Shown: positions 45,557-56,049 of the stretch, one piece after another
Layout: every line of letters begins with the position of its first letter
How positions within the stretch are numbered: position 1 is the stretch's first letter
DNA from: Phytopythium helicoides
Taxonomy: Eukaryota; Oomycota; Peronosporomycetes; Pythiales; Pythiaceae
Direction of reading: 5' to 3'
DNA length: 64,000 nucleotides
NCBI GenBank assembly: GCA_024867545.1
Contig: JANFNE010000040.1
Location: 310,001-374,000 of the forward strand
Notes under the pieces: model-generated
The model's input: only the letters and a program-made list of their open reading frames with translations
What the model was told of the DNA's origin: nothing
Databases searched by the model: none
Translations under genes and position numbers: made by a program

Positions 45557-46114
45557 ATGGGGAACGAAAACAGCGCTTCCGTTCGCATCGCGAACGAAAC
45601 GGAGATCCCGCTCGTCTATGTCATCTCTCAAACGGGTCCGCTCTACTGGGGGGTCATCAACCCTGGGGAACGAGTGACGCGTGTGACTGGCCGTGTCTGG
45701 TTCTCGATCAAGTGCTACCCCTACGATGGCCACAACGAGCCTACAACATCTGATGCGGTTTTGGGGGTTGCCATCCCAACAGTAGCGGTGCTCGCTGCCG
45801 TGGTGTCTGCAGGGACTGCAGCTGCAGCAGTATTTCCAGTAGCTGGGACCTACGCCGCTGCCTTGGCTCGCATTGCGGCGGAGACATTGGCGATGGCAGA
45901 AGCGGCGGCGGGAGCAGCAGCGACAACAACAAGTGTGGTCGCCGCTAGTGCCGCTCGTTATGCTCTCGATTGGCTGGTCAAAGACGCTTCTCGTTGTCTG
46001 AACAGCGTTTCGAAGCATGGGCACTACGCAAACGGAGCTTGGATTTACGTCCGAGGAGGGATCAAGAAAGGTGCACATCATTCTGCGTGGAATCCCATGC
46101 GCTTTGAGAGTTAG
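45557..46114 (+). CDS. Unknown Ala-rich protein with a hydrophobic hairpin
   Basis: Intact 185-residue frame from the ATG at 45557 (MGNENSASVRIANETEIPL); an upstream Met at 45485 is less likely. The Gly after Met could allow N-myristoylation (weak inference). A beta-rich N-terminal part (VYVISQTGPLYWGVINPGER, WFSIKCYPYDG) is followed by about 100 Ala/Val-rich residues (VLAAVVSAGTAAAAV) that could form one or two membrane or amphipathic segments, and a short polar end (WIYVRGGIKKGAHHSAWNP). No family is recognised, and no neighbour gives a clue. Confidence 0.6.
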   Translation: MGNENSASVRIANETEIPLVYVISQTGPLYWGVINPGERVTRVTGRVWFSIKCYPYDGHNEPTTSDAVLGVAIPTVAVLAAVVSAGTAAAAVFPVAGTYAAALARIAAETLAMAEAAAGAAATTTSVVAASAARYALDWLVKDASRCLNSVSKHGHYANGAWIYVRGGIKKGAHHSAWNPMRFES

Positions 46115-47095
46115 CCCTCGTCATCTTTCCCAAACCGATTATCTTCTCGCGAAATATTCTTCTTCCCTCAGTCTGCACTCTTCGAAGGCGAATCGCTAGG
46201 GACAAGCGTTCATTGCAAAGGATTTCTTTCGAAGGTGTATTTTGTTTCCACCACGCAAAGCTCCGTTCTTGAAGGCTTCACATATTAGTTTTCCGACCAA
46301 GAGATGGCAATTCAACGACGAATCCCAAAAACCTCTAGTATGTGTCATTCCGAGTACTTTCCTCTCCCTAGAAAGCTTGCGTCTACCGAGATACTCAGCA
46401 CTCTCAGAACCATCGGTTTTCTTCCCCTGACGAGAAGGCGCTGAGAGCATTTTCACTGCCGCTTTCGCTTTCTGCAAGCGATTTCTTGGCCTGTTGAACA
46501 GCCTGGATGCAAAATTGCTACGATTGCTGACGAATTCTCCAGCGTCAGCAGTTTCATGAAATCGTCGCCATTCAAAGTTTGATGCCATTGGATTTCCACT
46601 GTGTGAGATTCAACAATCCGCTATTTGGTCCTAGTGTTTTTGCTCAGGTCGCTTGACGAGTATCTTTGTGCTTGCGCTAAGCAACTCTCATCTAGATGCA
46701 ACTAACGAGTCCCGGACAAAGCAGTTGGTGTCACCTTTTGTCGGCTGCAGTCTGTACCTTCGCCAAAACGATTCGCGTATCACAACCATCTTCCAGCATG
46801 GAAATGCGCCACCCATTGCCACGCGTACGTTAGCGTCAATGCTATTGGCCGCCGACACCTTCCTCATGATACTTGACCGCACCATGTGGTCCACACGCGA
46901 GCCATCGGCAGCTCCGCAACGTCGCGACTCGGATGCCGATCCCACACCGCCCGCGACTCATCCAATCAGCCGATGGGATGGGGCGGTTTCTCACAGTCAA
47001 AAGATACATCTCAGAGCTCGACTTGCGCAACGCAGAAGGCGGTACTGCTCCTTGACTCCTCGCCACGTCACTCGACAATTTTCCTTGTCTTGAAC
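46115..47095. other. Intergenic region upstream of the SWEET array
   Basis: A minus-strand frame of 130 codons (46196-46588, basic, with RLQKAKAAVKMLSAPSRQGK) is open and could be a small gene, but nothing supports it further. The rest appears non-coding and includes the promoter of the first SWEET gene. Confidence 0.35.
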
Positions 47096-47976
47096 ATGGC
47101 TGCTTTCCAGGATGTCGTCAACGTCGTGGCGTACACTTTGTCGGTGCTGACCTTCATGAGCCCGATTCCGTCGCTCTTTAAGGCCTGGAAGTGTCGAGAT
47201 CTTGGCGAAATCTCGCTCATTCCGTTTGCTGCAATGATCGCCAACACATTCCTCTGGTGCGTGATGGACCTCCGATTTGTAAATTCGTGGTGTTCGAACC
47301 CGAGCTCATCTCTTCTCTTTTCGTCTGCAGGGTCTCGTACGCGTGGCTCACGGACGACTTCTTTCCGCTTCTATCGACCTACGCGTGTTGCGAGGTGCTC
47401 AGCATCGGATACGTCATTGTGTACGTGACGCTGACGCCGCACAAGAAACGCTCGTTGAAGATTGTGGCCGTCGCAGTCGGAGCAGTTGTGCTGGTTGCTG
47501 CCTACATTGCACTTGCTCGCTCGGGCGTCACCGGGCAGTCAAAAGACAGCACTGCGACCGTCGTGGGCATCATCGCGAATATTGCCAGCTTCGTCATGTT
47601 CTCATCACCATTTGAGACGATCGTCAAAGTCGTCAGAACGAAAGATGCGAGCTCAATGCCGATCCACTTGTGCTTTGTCGGCGCTGTTGGCAACTCGGTC
47701 TGGGTCATCTACGCCTCTCTTGTACTCGACATCATCATCCTCGTGCCGAATGTGATTTGCTCGGCCATTGGCTGGGTTCAGGTCATCGTATACATGATCT
47801 ACCATCCGAAACGAGCTGCTGCCAACCGGGAAAAAGCAGTTGAACTCACCCGTTCCAAGCGTGTCGGTCGTAGTCGAGTCTCCATCAGTCACGTTCGCAC
47901 CAATCGCATCTCCGGGAACCAGGGTTTAGTTCAGATAAACGCGAAAAAAACAACTTTTGCTGGGATCTTGGAGTAA
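47096..47976 (+). CDS. SWEET sugar transporter 1 (subgroup I), C-terminal frame doubtful
   Basis: Two exons, 47096-47256 and 47331-47976, with a 74 bp intron (GTGCGT..CTGCAG) rejoining NTFLWVSYAWL. The product has seven predicted membrane segments and the MtN3/saliva signatures LTFMSPIPSL, LGEISLIPF, SSPFETIVKVVRTKDASSMP and VGAVGNSVWVIYA. SWEETs are bidirectional sugar carriers, usually in the plasma membrane. After about residue 230 (near 47845) the other frame reads NSPVPSVSVVVESPSVTFAP and stops at TAG near 47931. That tail matches SWEET 2 and the relic at 48360-48622, so a one-base deletion near 47840 is likely. It is the first of an array of SWEETs. Confidence 0.85.
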
Positions 47977-48359
47977 AATCTTAGTGGAAATCAAGATAAA
48001 TTGTGCATGACCACTTGGTTGAGCATGGACGATTCAGTGCCTTCCAGCAGTTGATGAGTGAGTTGGGCTACTCGTTGCTGTTGAAGTGGTGCCTGTTTGG
48101 TGAGGATGTGGATGGCTCATATGAGCATCCCATCCGTTTTTTGGAAGGGGTGAAGATCGCTGCATGACATTCGCGACGAATGCACTTGTAGGCTACGAAT
48201 GACCCTTGCAACATCAGCCGTGACCAGCTTTACTGACGATTCACCAAACTACCAGTCTTCGAGCACCCTGAGAAACTCATGACCGTTTCTAGGAAATTGC
48301 CATTATAATTTGCCAGTGCAGACCCGACTCCGTCTCTCTTCATACTTGAAAGCGTCGCC
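47977..48359. other. Short intergenic spacer
   Basis: No gene recognised between SWEET 1 and the SWEET relic. Confidence 0.4.
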
Positions 48360-48622
48360 TTGGAAGATTTTGGTCATTTTGCAGCCATTATTGTGATCGT
48401 CGCTATATTTGCTATGGCTGTGCAGATCATCGGGCAGTCTCATGGAAGCATCACAACGATTGCAGGTGATCTCTTGAAAATGTGCAGCTTCATCAAGAAT
48501 GCGTTTCCATTCGTGCAGGTAGTCAGCATAGTCCACAGGAAACCACCACCGTTCAGCACAGTGGTGGTGGTTGTCGATTCTCCATCCATATCGCTCGCAG
48601 TCGCACCGGGTACCAAGGCTTG
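48360..48622 (+). pseudogene. SWEET relic with internal deletion (subgroup I)
   Basis: An 87-codon frame retains fragments of a subgroup I SWEET: AMAVQIIGQSHGSITTIAGD resembles the loop IALARSGVTGQSKDSTATVV of SWEET 1. After a gap, VQVVSIVHRKPPP and VVVVDSPSISLAVAPGTKA match its last membrane segment and tail. The middle (about 70 residues) is missing, so the locus is dead. The family assignment depends on weak similarity. Confidence 0.55.
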
Positions 48623-49467
48623 ATCCAAGCAAATGCAAAATGCTGATTGTCCTAAGTAGATGGTTGCCACGAAGCTGAAAGTCTTGCTTCCAGCGGAATA
48701 GAAGAGCAGATCGCGGTCCCTACTGTACAGTCGTCCGTGGTAGATGGCCAGTACTGTCGATCATCGTGTGTCCGAGCCACTGGTCATCCTATCACGGTGT
48801 TTGGAAGCGGTGTTTGTTTGAAGTACTTGACGTCGCCTTCCTCGCTCGTAAACCCGTCCGAACGCTCGCAATGAAGGACGCACACCAATCGAAGTCTCTT
48901 CATATGCTTGCTGCACCTATTTGCTCTGGTTGGCGAGTGATGCAGTCATGCATCCCTATGTCGCGATGGCCACCTAGATATGTCGGTTCTCACGGTAGTC
49001 TTGATGCCGTGCGTGTGCGTTTGTCGCAGTAGGTCAGTCGCCAACGTCGATGCAACGGCAGAACTGCTCGGGCACCACACGAACCGCCTCGCCTGTTTCT
49101 AGCCAGGATCATTGCAGTTCCGGTACGATGGCAACGCAAGTTGCTGCCATGTGATCGACAAATAGACGAGGCGCTCATCCAAACGGAGCGATGAGAAGCT
49201 GGTCAGACATACTGAGCGCCAGTCAATTGAGCAGTTGACACGAGTCACGCTGTGACTGCGATCCGTCGCCAGCGATGGTCATCTCATCTCGGGTTTAGAA
49301 GGCCCCCAGGTCGTCATCGGCTCTAATCGCAACGCCAATCCAATGGACATGCACTAGGATGTGGTGATCTACTTCCATCCGCCAGTGAAAGACGCTCGGT
49401 CACCGCTCTGGCATTCCTCAATTGACACAGTCCAGCCCACTCCAGTTGACACAGCATCCAAGCCGCC
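48623..49467. other. Intergenic region upstream of SWEET 2
   Basis: No recognised gene. Possibly further decayed SWEET sequence, but I saw no clear motif. Confidence 0.35.
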
Positions 49468-50235
49468 ATGGCCGTGTTCCAGCAGATCGTCAACGTGCTC
49501 GCTTACGTGCTCTCCATCCTGACGTTCATGAGCCCAATTCCGTCGCTGGTGAAGGCTTGGCGTGACCGTGATCTCGGGGAGCTTTCATTCGTGCCCTTCG
49601 CCGCCATGGTCGTCAACTCGTTCGTGTGGCTCGCGTACGGCCTTCTGTCGGACTCCATCTTCCCACTCTTCGTCACCATGGTGTGCTGCGAGATCCTCAG
49701 CATCGCGTATGTTGTCGTGTACTTCATGCTGTGCAAGGAGAAGGCCCGTCCGATTAAGATCCTGAGCATCGCGATGGGTATCACCGCCCTAGTGCTGGTC
49801 TACATCGCGCTCGCTCGTTCGGGCGTCACCAACCAGTCGAACGACAGCTCGGCGACAGCTGTGGGGATTATCGCCGACGTCGGCAGCCTTGTCATGTACG
49901 CGACACCTTTCGAGACTATCGTGCAGGTCATCCGCTCCAAGGACGCAAGCTCGATGCCGATCCACTTGTGCCTCGTCGGCGCCATCGGCAACTCAGTTTG
50001 GGTCATCTATGCTATCCTCGCAAGCGATATTATCGTGCTCGTCCCCAACTCGATCTGCTCGACCGTCGGCTGGATCCAGGTCGTCGTCTATATGGTGTAC
50101 CGACCAGGCCGCCATACCGTTGCCAACCACAGCAAGGGAGCCACCGGCGTCTCGTCCCCAGTGGTGGAGCTGGCTGTGACTGTCGAGTCTCCGCTCACGT
50201 ACCACGCAGCCAAGTCGCCATGCACCGCCGTCTAG
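49468..50235 (+). CDS. SWEET sugar transporter 2 (subgroup I), intact
   Basis: Intact, intronless, 255 residues, seven membrane segments arranged as two three-helix MtN3 units plus a linker helix. Signatures are LTFMSPIPSLVKAW, DLGELSFVPFAAM, ATPFETIVQVIRSKDASSMP and VGAIGNSVWVIYA. The tail (SSPVVELAVTVESPLTY) is cytosolic. The intron of SWEET 1 is absent at the same site, so one of the two gained or lost it. Start context CCGCCATGG. Facilitated sugar transport across the plasma membrane is expected from the family. It is the best-preserved member of its subgroup in this window. Confidence 0.92.
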   Translation: MAVFQQIVNVLAYVLSILTFMSPIPSLVKAWRDRDLGELSFVPFAAMVVNSFVWLAYGLLSDSIFPLFVTMVCCEILSIAYVVVYFMLCKEKARPIKILSIAMGITALVLVYIALARSGVTNQSNDSSATAVGIIADVGSLVMYATPFETIVQVIRSKDASSMPIHLCLVGAIGNSVWVIYAILASDIIVLVPNSICSTVGWIQVVVYMVYRPGRHTVANHSKGATGVSSPVVELAVTVESPLTYHAAKSPCTAV

Positions 50236-50759
50236 TGTAGTTAGACCTCTCGCCCTCGCTCTTGGATTGTAAATAAACGCTTTGCCAACACCTCTCGCCT
50301 TCATCGAACGACGGATGTAATTATGCTTGTCGAGTGCATCATTGCGCGAACGCTGATGCAGTTTTGTTCGAAACTGAGCCGCAGTGCGCCGATGTGGCAT
50401 TTGCGAAGCCATCGGCTGGTTGCGTAAATAGACGAGGCCCTGCATCACTCAGGCGTGATGCGATGCACTTGGCGAGCTCCATGCCGCCACCTCAGCAGGA
50501 CTCCGGTTGAATCCATACGATCCTGAAGTCTTCGACCAAACCGCAACTCGAGCTTCTTCATCCTTTTCGCCAACTTGATGCACGCTAACTTCACGGTCAA
50601 CAGTCAAGTCGGTTATACAGAGGCTTCACCGATGCGATGAAACATTGATTTCACCACCAGCCAGCGAAACGTAGAGCTGTAAATCGCTCGCAGGGCGAAT
50701 ATCTGGCCGCTCACTTCTCAATCGTCGATCAGCCTCGCCAGCCAGACAAATCAAGCAAC
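50236..50759. other. Intergenic region upstream of SWEET 3
   Basis: No gene recognised. Contains the 3' end of SWEET 2 and the promoter of SWEET 3. Confidence 0.4.
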
Positions 50760-51353
50760 ATGGGCGTCTTCTTGCAGTTCGTCAACGTCCTCGCCAACGT
50801 TTTATCGGTGCTGACGTCCATGAGCCCGATTCCGACACTTGCAACCGCCTGGCGGCAGAAAGACCTGGGCGAGATCTCGCTGCTACCGCTCGCATCCATG
50901 AACGTCAACTGCTTCCTCTGGCTCATGTACGGCGTGCTTTCGGACAAGATCTTCCCGCTTGTGACCACGTACACGATCGGCCAAACGCTGTGCGTCAGCT
51001 ACGTCATCGTCTACCTCATCCTGACACCCAACAAGAAGCGATCTGCGTTCATCACAACCATCGCCGCTGCAGTCATTGCCCTCATCGGCATCTATATTAT
51101 CCTAGCTCGCTCCGGAGTCACCAACCAGTCGGACGACAGCACAGCTAGCGTCATCGGAATCCTCGCCGACATCTTCAGTATTCTAATGTACGTGTCTCCA
51201 TTCGAGACGATTGTCCGCATTGTGCGGATCAAGAACGCGAGTTCGCTTCCGATCCACCTGTGCTTCGTTGGTGCAGTGAACAACACTGTGTGGCTGCTCT
51301 AGGGCTGCCTCACGAATGACTTTGTGATCATCGCATCGAATACGGTCTGTACG
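50760..51353 (+). pseudogene. SWEET 3 (subgroup I), nonsense codon and lost C-terminus
   Basis: Starts normally (MGVFLQFVNVLANVLSVL, then MSPIPTLATAW) and shows all motifs up to CFVGAVNNTVWLL. There TAC has become TAG at 51300-51302; the related copy at 60775 still has TAC. Beyond it GCLTNDFVIIASNTVC continues in frame, then the last membrane segment expected after this point is absent. The same truncation is present in the copy at 60775-61134, so the C-terminus was lost before the two copies separated. Even without the stop codon the protein would lack part of helix 7. Confidence 0.8.
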
Positions 51354-52402
51354 CTTTCTTTTTTTTTGTGCCTGGCTGAGCTCTGGAGAGATTTGTTTTC
51401 TTGCTTTTTGTATGTACCTCATGAAGTGCAACAGAGCAACTCCTGGTATCAAGGGCCGGAGAAAATCGACTGCTCCTGGTACATTCTATTAAGCGCACAT
51501 GCCGCAGTTGAGTGATTGCACAAGCAAATTCAGGATTTGCTATTGACTCAACTTGTGAATCGCGATGCAAGCTAATCCCACGGTTTCTACTGCGTGCGTG
51601 GTCTTGGCTCAGGATGTAAAGTCTCTGCACGCCAAGTTGCAGCTGGAGGCGGTATCACAATCCTCAGACACGGCACATGATCCAAAATGCTGCGGTGCTT
51701 CAACCGCTTGCTTGCATCGTCCACTCCTGCACAAGCTGTGCTGTCAGCACTACTGGTGGTGGTGCGCGTGCACGAACCCAGCACCGGACGATCAACTCCG
51801 TCGCCACATTTAACAAGTTCTTCGCTTCTCGACACCCACTCGCTCGACACAACCACTTTTTAGTCACCATGGGTGCCTCGGTGATGGCGGTGCTCCGAGC
51901 ACTCACGACCGTCTTCTCCATCTCGCTCGGTATCAGCCCCGCACCAGACTACTACCACATGTACAAACACAAGACCACCGGAGACAAATCCATCATGCCC
52001 GTCTTCGCGCTATTCTGCAACAGCTTCACGTGGATGATCTACGGGTACCTCCAACATAACATCGTGCCGCTCTTCGTCGTCTGCACCTTCTCGGCCGTCA
52101 CCTCCGTCACCTTCATGATCATCTACTACATCTACGCCACCGACCGGCCATTCGTGCGCAAGCTCGCAACCATCTCGGGATCCATCGCCACTCTCATCGC
52201 CATCTACGCCGCCATCGGCATCGCAGGAGTCACCCACCAGTCGAAAGATCAAGTCACCACCATCCTCGGCTACATCGCCACCGTCTGCAACTTTGGACTA
52301 TACATCGCGCCGCTCGCCACCATCCGACACGTGCTGCGCGTCCGGAACGCGTCGTCCATGCCGATCACCATGTCGTCCGTCAGCCTCATCAACACGAGTC
52401 TC
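51000..52402 (+). repeat. Direct duplication of a SWEET pair, copy A
   Basis: Matches 60775-62154 in the same orientation, including the spacer (51541-51868 versus 61307-61624). Copy A keeps the 5' half of the first gene and lacks the 3' end of the second. Copy B is the reverse. Confidence 0.8.
51354..51868. other. Spacer upstream of SWEET 4
   Basis: Shared with 61135-61624. The sequence right after SWEET 3 keeps an open stretch (ELWRDLFSCF, NSWYQ, SWYIL) in both copies, probably by recent shared origin and not as coding sequence. It holds the promoter of the subgroup II gene. Confidence 0.4.
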
Positions 52403-52441
52403 AATGCAATTCTTCAATGTATGATTAGGCAAATTTCTTGA
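51869..52441 (+). pseudogene. SWEET 4 (subgroup II), cut off at the C-terminus
   Basis: Identical or nearly so to SWEET 9 through residue ~178 (MGASVMAVLRALTTVFS to VSLINTSL). At 52402 the match ends abruptly and unrelated codons (NAILQCMIRQIS) run to a TGA. The last membrane segment and tail are missing, so transport function is unlikely. The break is a duplication or rearrangement junction and not gradual decay. Confidence 0.85.
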
Positions 52442-52469
52442 TCAAGAGTACGAGGTGAAGGGAGTGGGC

Positions 52470-53312
52470 TTATGCTACAACGCTGATGGGTTCGCGAACA
52501 GCCTCGTCGGTCAGTGCGCGGGCCTCGAACGTGCTGTACGTCGGTCGGGGACTCACGAGTGAGACCTTGGCCGCCTTGAGGTCGATCTCGCTGCTCGAGA
52601 GCTTGTCCTTGGAGACGACGACCACGACAGGCACATCCACGACGGGCTGGTACTCGCTCGTCGCCGGCGTGGACGGATAGGTGATGCATAGCGCGACCTG
52701 GAAGCCGCTGAGCACTGCTCCGAGCGCGTTGGGAGCCATGACGAAAAGATCACCGTCCATGTAGGAGAGCACGGCCCAAAGCAGGCTGCAGCCGAAGGTG
52801 GCGGTGCAGAGCGAGAAGGGCAGCGAGGCCGACGACTTTGTGCGCAGCACCTTGCCCGTGGTCTTGAGCGGCGAGATGAAGAGCATGATGTTGACGAGCA
52901 CGCAGACCGGGCCGAGCGTGGCGACGACCTCCCCGAGCGTCTGGCCCGTGAGGCCGTGCGCCCCCGCGGACGCGTAGAGCGCGGCTGCGGTCAGCGCGAG
53001 CCCAGCCCGGAGGCAGACCGAGACGACGTGCGTGCGTGCACTGGGGACGCTCCAGCGGTAGAAGATGGCGACGAAGCCCGTGGTGGTGGCCACGCCGAGC
53101 GCGTTGACGGCCAGCAGCGGGAAGTAGGCGCCCGTGAGCAGCGCGTAGGCGACCCACATGAAGCAGTTGGCGAACAGCGCGACCACGGGCAGCAGCGCCA
53201 CCTCGCCCGTCGCCTGGTTGGCGTGCACGCGCCGGAAGTCCGGGAACGGCGAGACCATGAGCACCACGGACGACAGCGTCGCGGCGATGCGGAGCAGCGC
53301 GGGCGCCGGCAT
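52470..53312 (-). CDS. SWEET sugar transporter 5 (subgroup III), intact
   Basis: 280 residues from MPAPALLRIAATLSSVVLMV at 53312; an in-frame extension upstream to 53393 lies inside the short-repeat tract and is unlikely to be coding. Signatures are SPFPDFRRVHANQATGEVAL, LFANCFMWVAYALL, ISPLKTTGKVLRTKSSASLP and FGCSLLWAVL. Seven membrane segments are visible, followed by a long cytosolic tail with VVVVVSKDKLSSSE. It lies opposite to its neighbours. The leader upstream of the ATG consists of GTCCGCA/GTCCACA repeats, as in the PGAM5-like gene. GC content is very high compared with the subgroup II copies beside it. Confidence 0.88.
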   Translation of the reverse strand: MPAPALLRIAATLSSVVLMVSPFPDFRRVHANQATGEVALLPVVALFANCFMWVAYALLTGAYFPLLAVNALGVATTTGFVAIFYRWSVPSARTHVVSVCLRAGLALTAAALYASAGAHGLTGQTLGEVVATLGPVCVLVNIMLFISPLKTTGKVLRTKSSASLPFSLCTATFGCSLLWAVLSYMDGDLFVMAPNALGAVLSGFQVALCITYPSTPATSEYQPVVDVPVVVVVSKDKLSSSEIDLKAAKVSLVSPRPTYSTFEARALTDEAVREPISVVA

Positions 53313-53329
53313 GGCTAGCAGGCTGCGGA

Positions 53330-53525
53330 CACGTGCGGACGAGTGTGGACGAGTGTGGACGAGTGAGTCCAAGCGTGGACGGCTGCGGATCAACTGCGGA
53401 CGCGTGTGGATGGCTGCGGACGCGTGTGGATGGCTGCGGACGCGTGTGGATGGCTGCGGCCGAGTTTGGATGTGCGCGGATTGGCGCGGACGCGTGCGGC
53501 CGAGTGCGGACGCGCTGCGGTCACG
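53330..53525 (-). repeat. GTCCRCA short-repeat tract upstream of SWEET 5
   Basis: Includes three perfect 20 bp units (CGCGTGTGGATGGCTGCGGA on the plus strand) at 53401-53460 and many degenerate GTGGACG/GCGGACG units on both sides. It ends just before the start codon on the coding strand. Confidence 0.75.
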
Positions 53526-54736
53526 AGCGCGGAGTGGCCGCGGGCGAGTGCGCGCGGACGGCCATGGTGCGACTGCGCGAGTGAGTGGAAGGCGTGAGAT
53601 GGTGGTGCTGTGACGTGGCCGAGTGCGTCACTGTACGTTAATAAAGTAGATTATGCTGTTTTACGAATATTTGTATTGATACAGTGATGAATAGCTGACC
53701 GTATCCACTCATTTAAGTATTGAGTCGGCGAACTTTGTATGTGGCCGGGCGGTTGCTGAACCTTGGCGGGAGACGCGATCGCGGTTGAGTGAAGGCGCTG
53801 GGGTCGGTTTTTCGCACTGGATGTCGTCGGCGTCAGGCGCCACCAGCGAGGCGTCCAGGAGCGGGGCGGACCGCAGTCTCAGGCGGTCGACTCGCCGTGG
53901 TCACGCGGCTGCTCTCGTCCTTTCGACGCGATCGCCATCATGCGCTAATCCACTTGCGAGATCCACTTGAAAAGGCGTTGCCGGTATGGTATCCTCATCA
54001 GGTGGCGCGCGTGCGACCAAGAATCTCAGGCCGCGGGGATGGAGAGTCGTTGTCGCAAAAAGTCGCCAGCAAACGACTTGGTTTCTGAATGAAGAGGCTC
54101 GAGTGAGTTGCGCTCGACTGGCAGTCGAGTGGACGTCGCCGCGGGGGGATGGATCGCGCACGCACGACGGCCGTACCGTAGATCTGAGCCAGCCACATAC
54201 TGAGACCAAGATGTCCGCGGCCCACGAGCTTTTGATGGCGCTGCACCTCACGCATCCTTGATGGCTCAGCTCGAGCATGCACTGTGCGAAACGAACGGTA
54301 CAGCGGCCAATCGGCCAGGCATTGCAGCGTTAAGCGCGTACCGTAGATTCCACGCCGCCCATGTCCGAAGCTTGCTGCCCCATCACAGCCAACGCGCCGC
54401 GGACACCAGGGACCGATCGAAACGACCAACGCAGCGAGGATTTCGAGCGCCGCCAAACTTCAGAACGAAAAGTACCAACCTTGGACTTGACGAACGTCGC
54501 GCAGTGCAGTGCACCGACGGGGGGTCGCGCTCTCAACTGCAAGCGGACGTTTATGGCCTTGCAGCTCCGATACTTGCTCCGAGTCACGCGTGGCAGCGTG
54601 GCCAGTGGCCTCCGTCTGTCTCGACTCGGATCCGAAGCTCCGGCCAGAGCTGCGAGCTCCGGGCCATTCGCCAACTCTCCACCGTGTCCACAGGCCTCAA
54701 GTTCGCGAGCTCGCCCCCAAGCCCAAGCCGGTCGCC
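53526..54736. other. Intergenic region between SWEET 5 and SWEET 6
   Basis: Divergent promoter space. Overlapping open frames on both strands have no recognisable motif. AT-rich at 53630-53740, GC-rich elsewhere. Confidence 0.4.
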
Positions 54737-55552
54737 ATGGTCTCCGCGCTCGACGTCGTCAACGTGTTCGCCACCATCGGCTCGGTCCTCATCTACCTGT
54801 CGCCGAGCCCGGACTACCGCCGTATCATCCAGCACAAGGCCACGGGCGAGGTCGCCATCCTCCCCATCGTGCTCATGTTCTGCAACGCGCTCATGTGGAC
54901 CGAGTACGGCTTCCTCGACGACAGCATCTTCCCCTGTCGGAGCCGTCAACGGCTTCGGCGTGCTCACCACCATCGTCTTCGCGGCCATCTTTGTTCGCTA
55001 CGCTTCCCCTCGTGGACACGTCGTGCGCATGTATGTCATCGCGCTGCTCGCCATGTGCGTGCCCGGCCATCTACATTGCGCTGTCCAGGACCGACACCAT
55101 CAACCAGTCGAATGACACAGGTCGTCAAGGCCATGGGCTACGCCGGCGACGTCATCACCATCGGCATGTACGCGTCGCCGCTCGCGACCATGCGCAAGGT
55201 GGTGCGCACCAAGTCGGTCGGCGTCGCTGCCCGTGACCATGAGCCTCGTGGGGCTCTACTGCAGCTCGCTCTGGACGGCGTACGCCATCCTCGCGACCGA
55301 CTACTTCATCTGGTGCCCAACGCCATGGGCGCCATGCTCAGCGTCGCGCAGGTCGTGCTCTACGTCAAGTACCGCAAGTCGACCGTCGAGATCGTCGCTG
55401 GCGGCGAGCTCTCGATCGTCATCGACGACTCGCTCGCGCAGGCCAAGGGCGTGGCGGTCGTGTCCTCGCCAGTGGTCAACGACCGTGGCGTGGCCATTGA
55501 GCCCGTGACGCCCACCACGACCTACGAGGTCATGCACTCGACCAAGGCGTAG
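54737..55552 (+). CDS. SWEET 6 (subgroup III), about five frame breaks
   Basis: The ATG at 54737 opens MVSALDVVNVFATIGSVLIY, then SPSPDYRRIIQHKATGEVAI. The frame then changes near 54935, 55062, 55118, 55224 and 55314, each time by about one base, and returns to the starting frame. Across all frames the SWEET text is complete: VGAVNGFGVLTTIVFAAIFV, ALSRTDTINQSND, MGYAGDVITIGMYASPLATM, MSLVGLYCSSLWTAYAILAT and PNAMGAMLSVAQVVLYVKYR. The tail ends in TTYEVMHSTKA. There are no substitution-type stop codons. This pattern suits poor sequence quality in a GC-rich stretch at least as well as a pseudogene. Confidence 0.75.
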   Translation: MVSALDVVNVFATIGSVLIYLSPSPDYRRIIQHKATGEVAILPIVLMFCNALMWTEYGFLDDSIFPCRSRQRLRRAHHHRLRGHLCSLRFPSWTRRAHVCHRAARHVRARPSTLRCPGPTPSTSRMTQVVKAMGYAGDVITIGMYASPLATMRKVVRTKSVGVAARDHEPRGALLQLALDGVRHPRDRLLHLVPNAMGAMLSVAQVVLYVKYRKSTVEIVAGGELSIVIDDSLAQAKGVAVVSSPVVNDRGVAIEPVTPTTTYEVMHSTKA

Positions 55553-56049
55553 ACAGATTGATACAATCATGAGTAGGGCGATACACGCCCATGATTAACA
55601 TTAAAATGACATGTACTCGACTCAAACACCACTTTTTCGACGCAAGCGAGCACTCCTGGCCGTCCATTTCGCACTCGAAAGAGACCGAGAGAGCTCCGAG
55701 CGTGATGAGCACCAGCAGCTTCAGAAGCGTGTCGTGTGCACTGTGGGTCCCGCTTCGAACGTGTGGTTGTGAGCACCGGAGTGCGAAGCCATCGACAGCG
55801 CAACGACATAATCGGTCGGTGGCCGTTTTCTACATAATCATCGGCGCTAACTGCAACGTGGTATTTTGCATACTGAATCCAAGTGACCTCGCCAAGTTGA
55901 AGAGCGCGCGCCGACTGGCGATTGATGCGGTGCCACGCACGTCGCGACGCACTTCTCGCTTTTAGACGACGGTCGCAGTTGCCAATTGGCCTTCTCTCGA
56001 GCTCTCCAGACATTCAAGCCACCCAGACACCAGTTTCACTCGCTCCACA
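55553..56049. other. Intergenic region upstream of SWEET 7
   Basis: No gene recognised. Promoter space for SWEET 7; GAGCTCTCCAGACATTCAAG lies near its right end. Confidence 0.4.

Noticed and set aside
52956..53318. Plus-strand Arg/Gly/Glu-rich frame within SWEET 5
   Set aside because: Shadow of a GC-rich SWEET gene on the minus strand.
53401..53460. Three 20 bp repeats considered as a CRISPR-like array
   Set aside because: Units are directly adjacent without spacers, in a eukaryotic context; they are a minisatellite.
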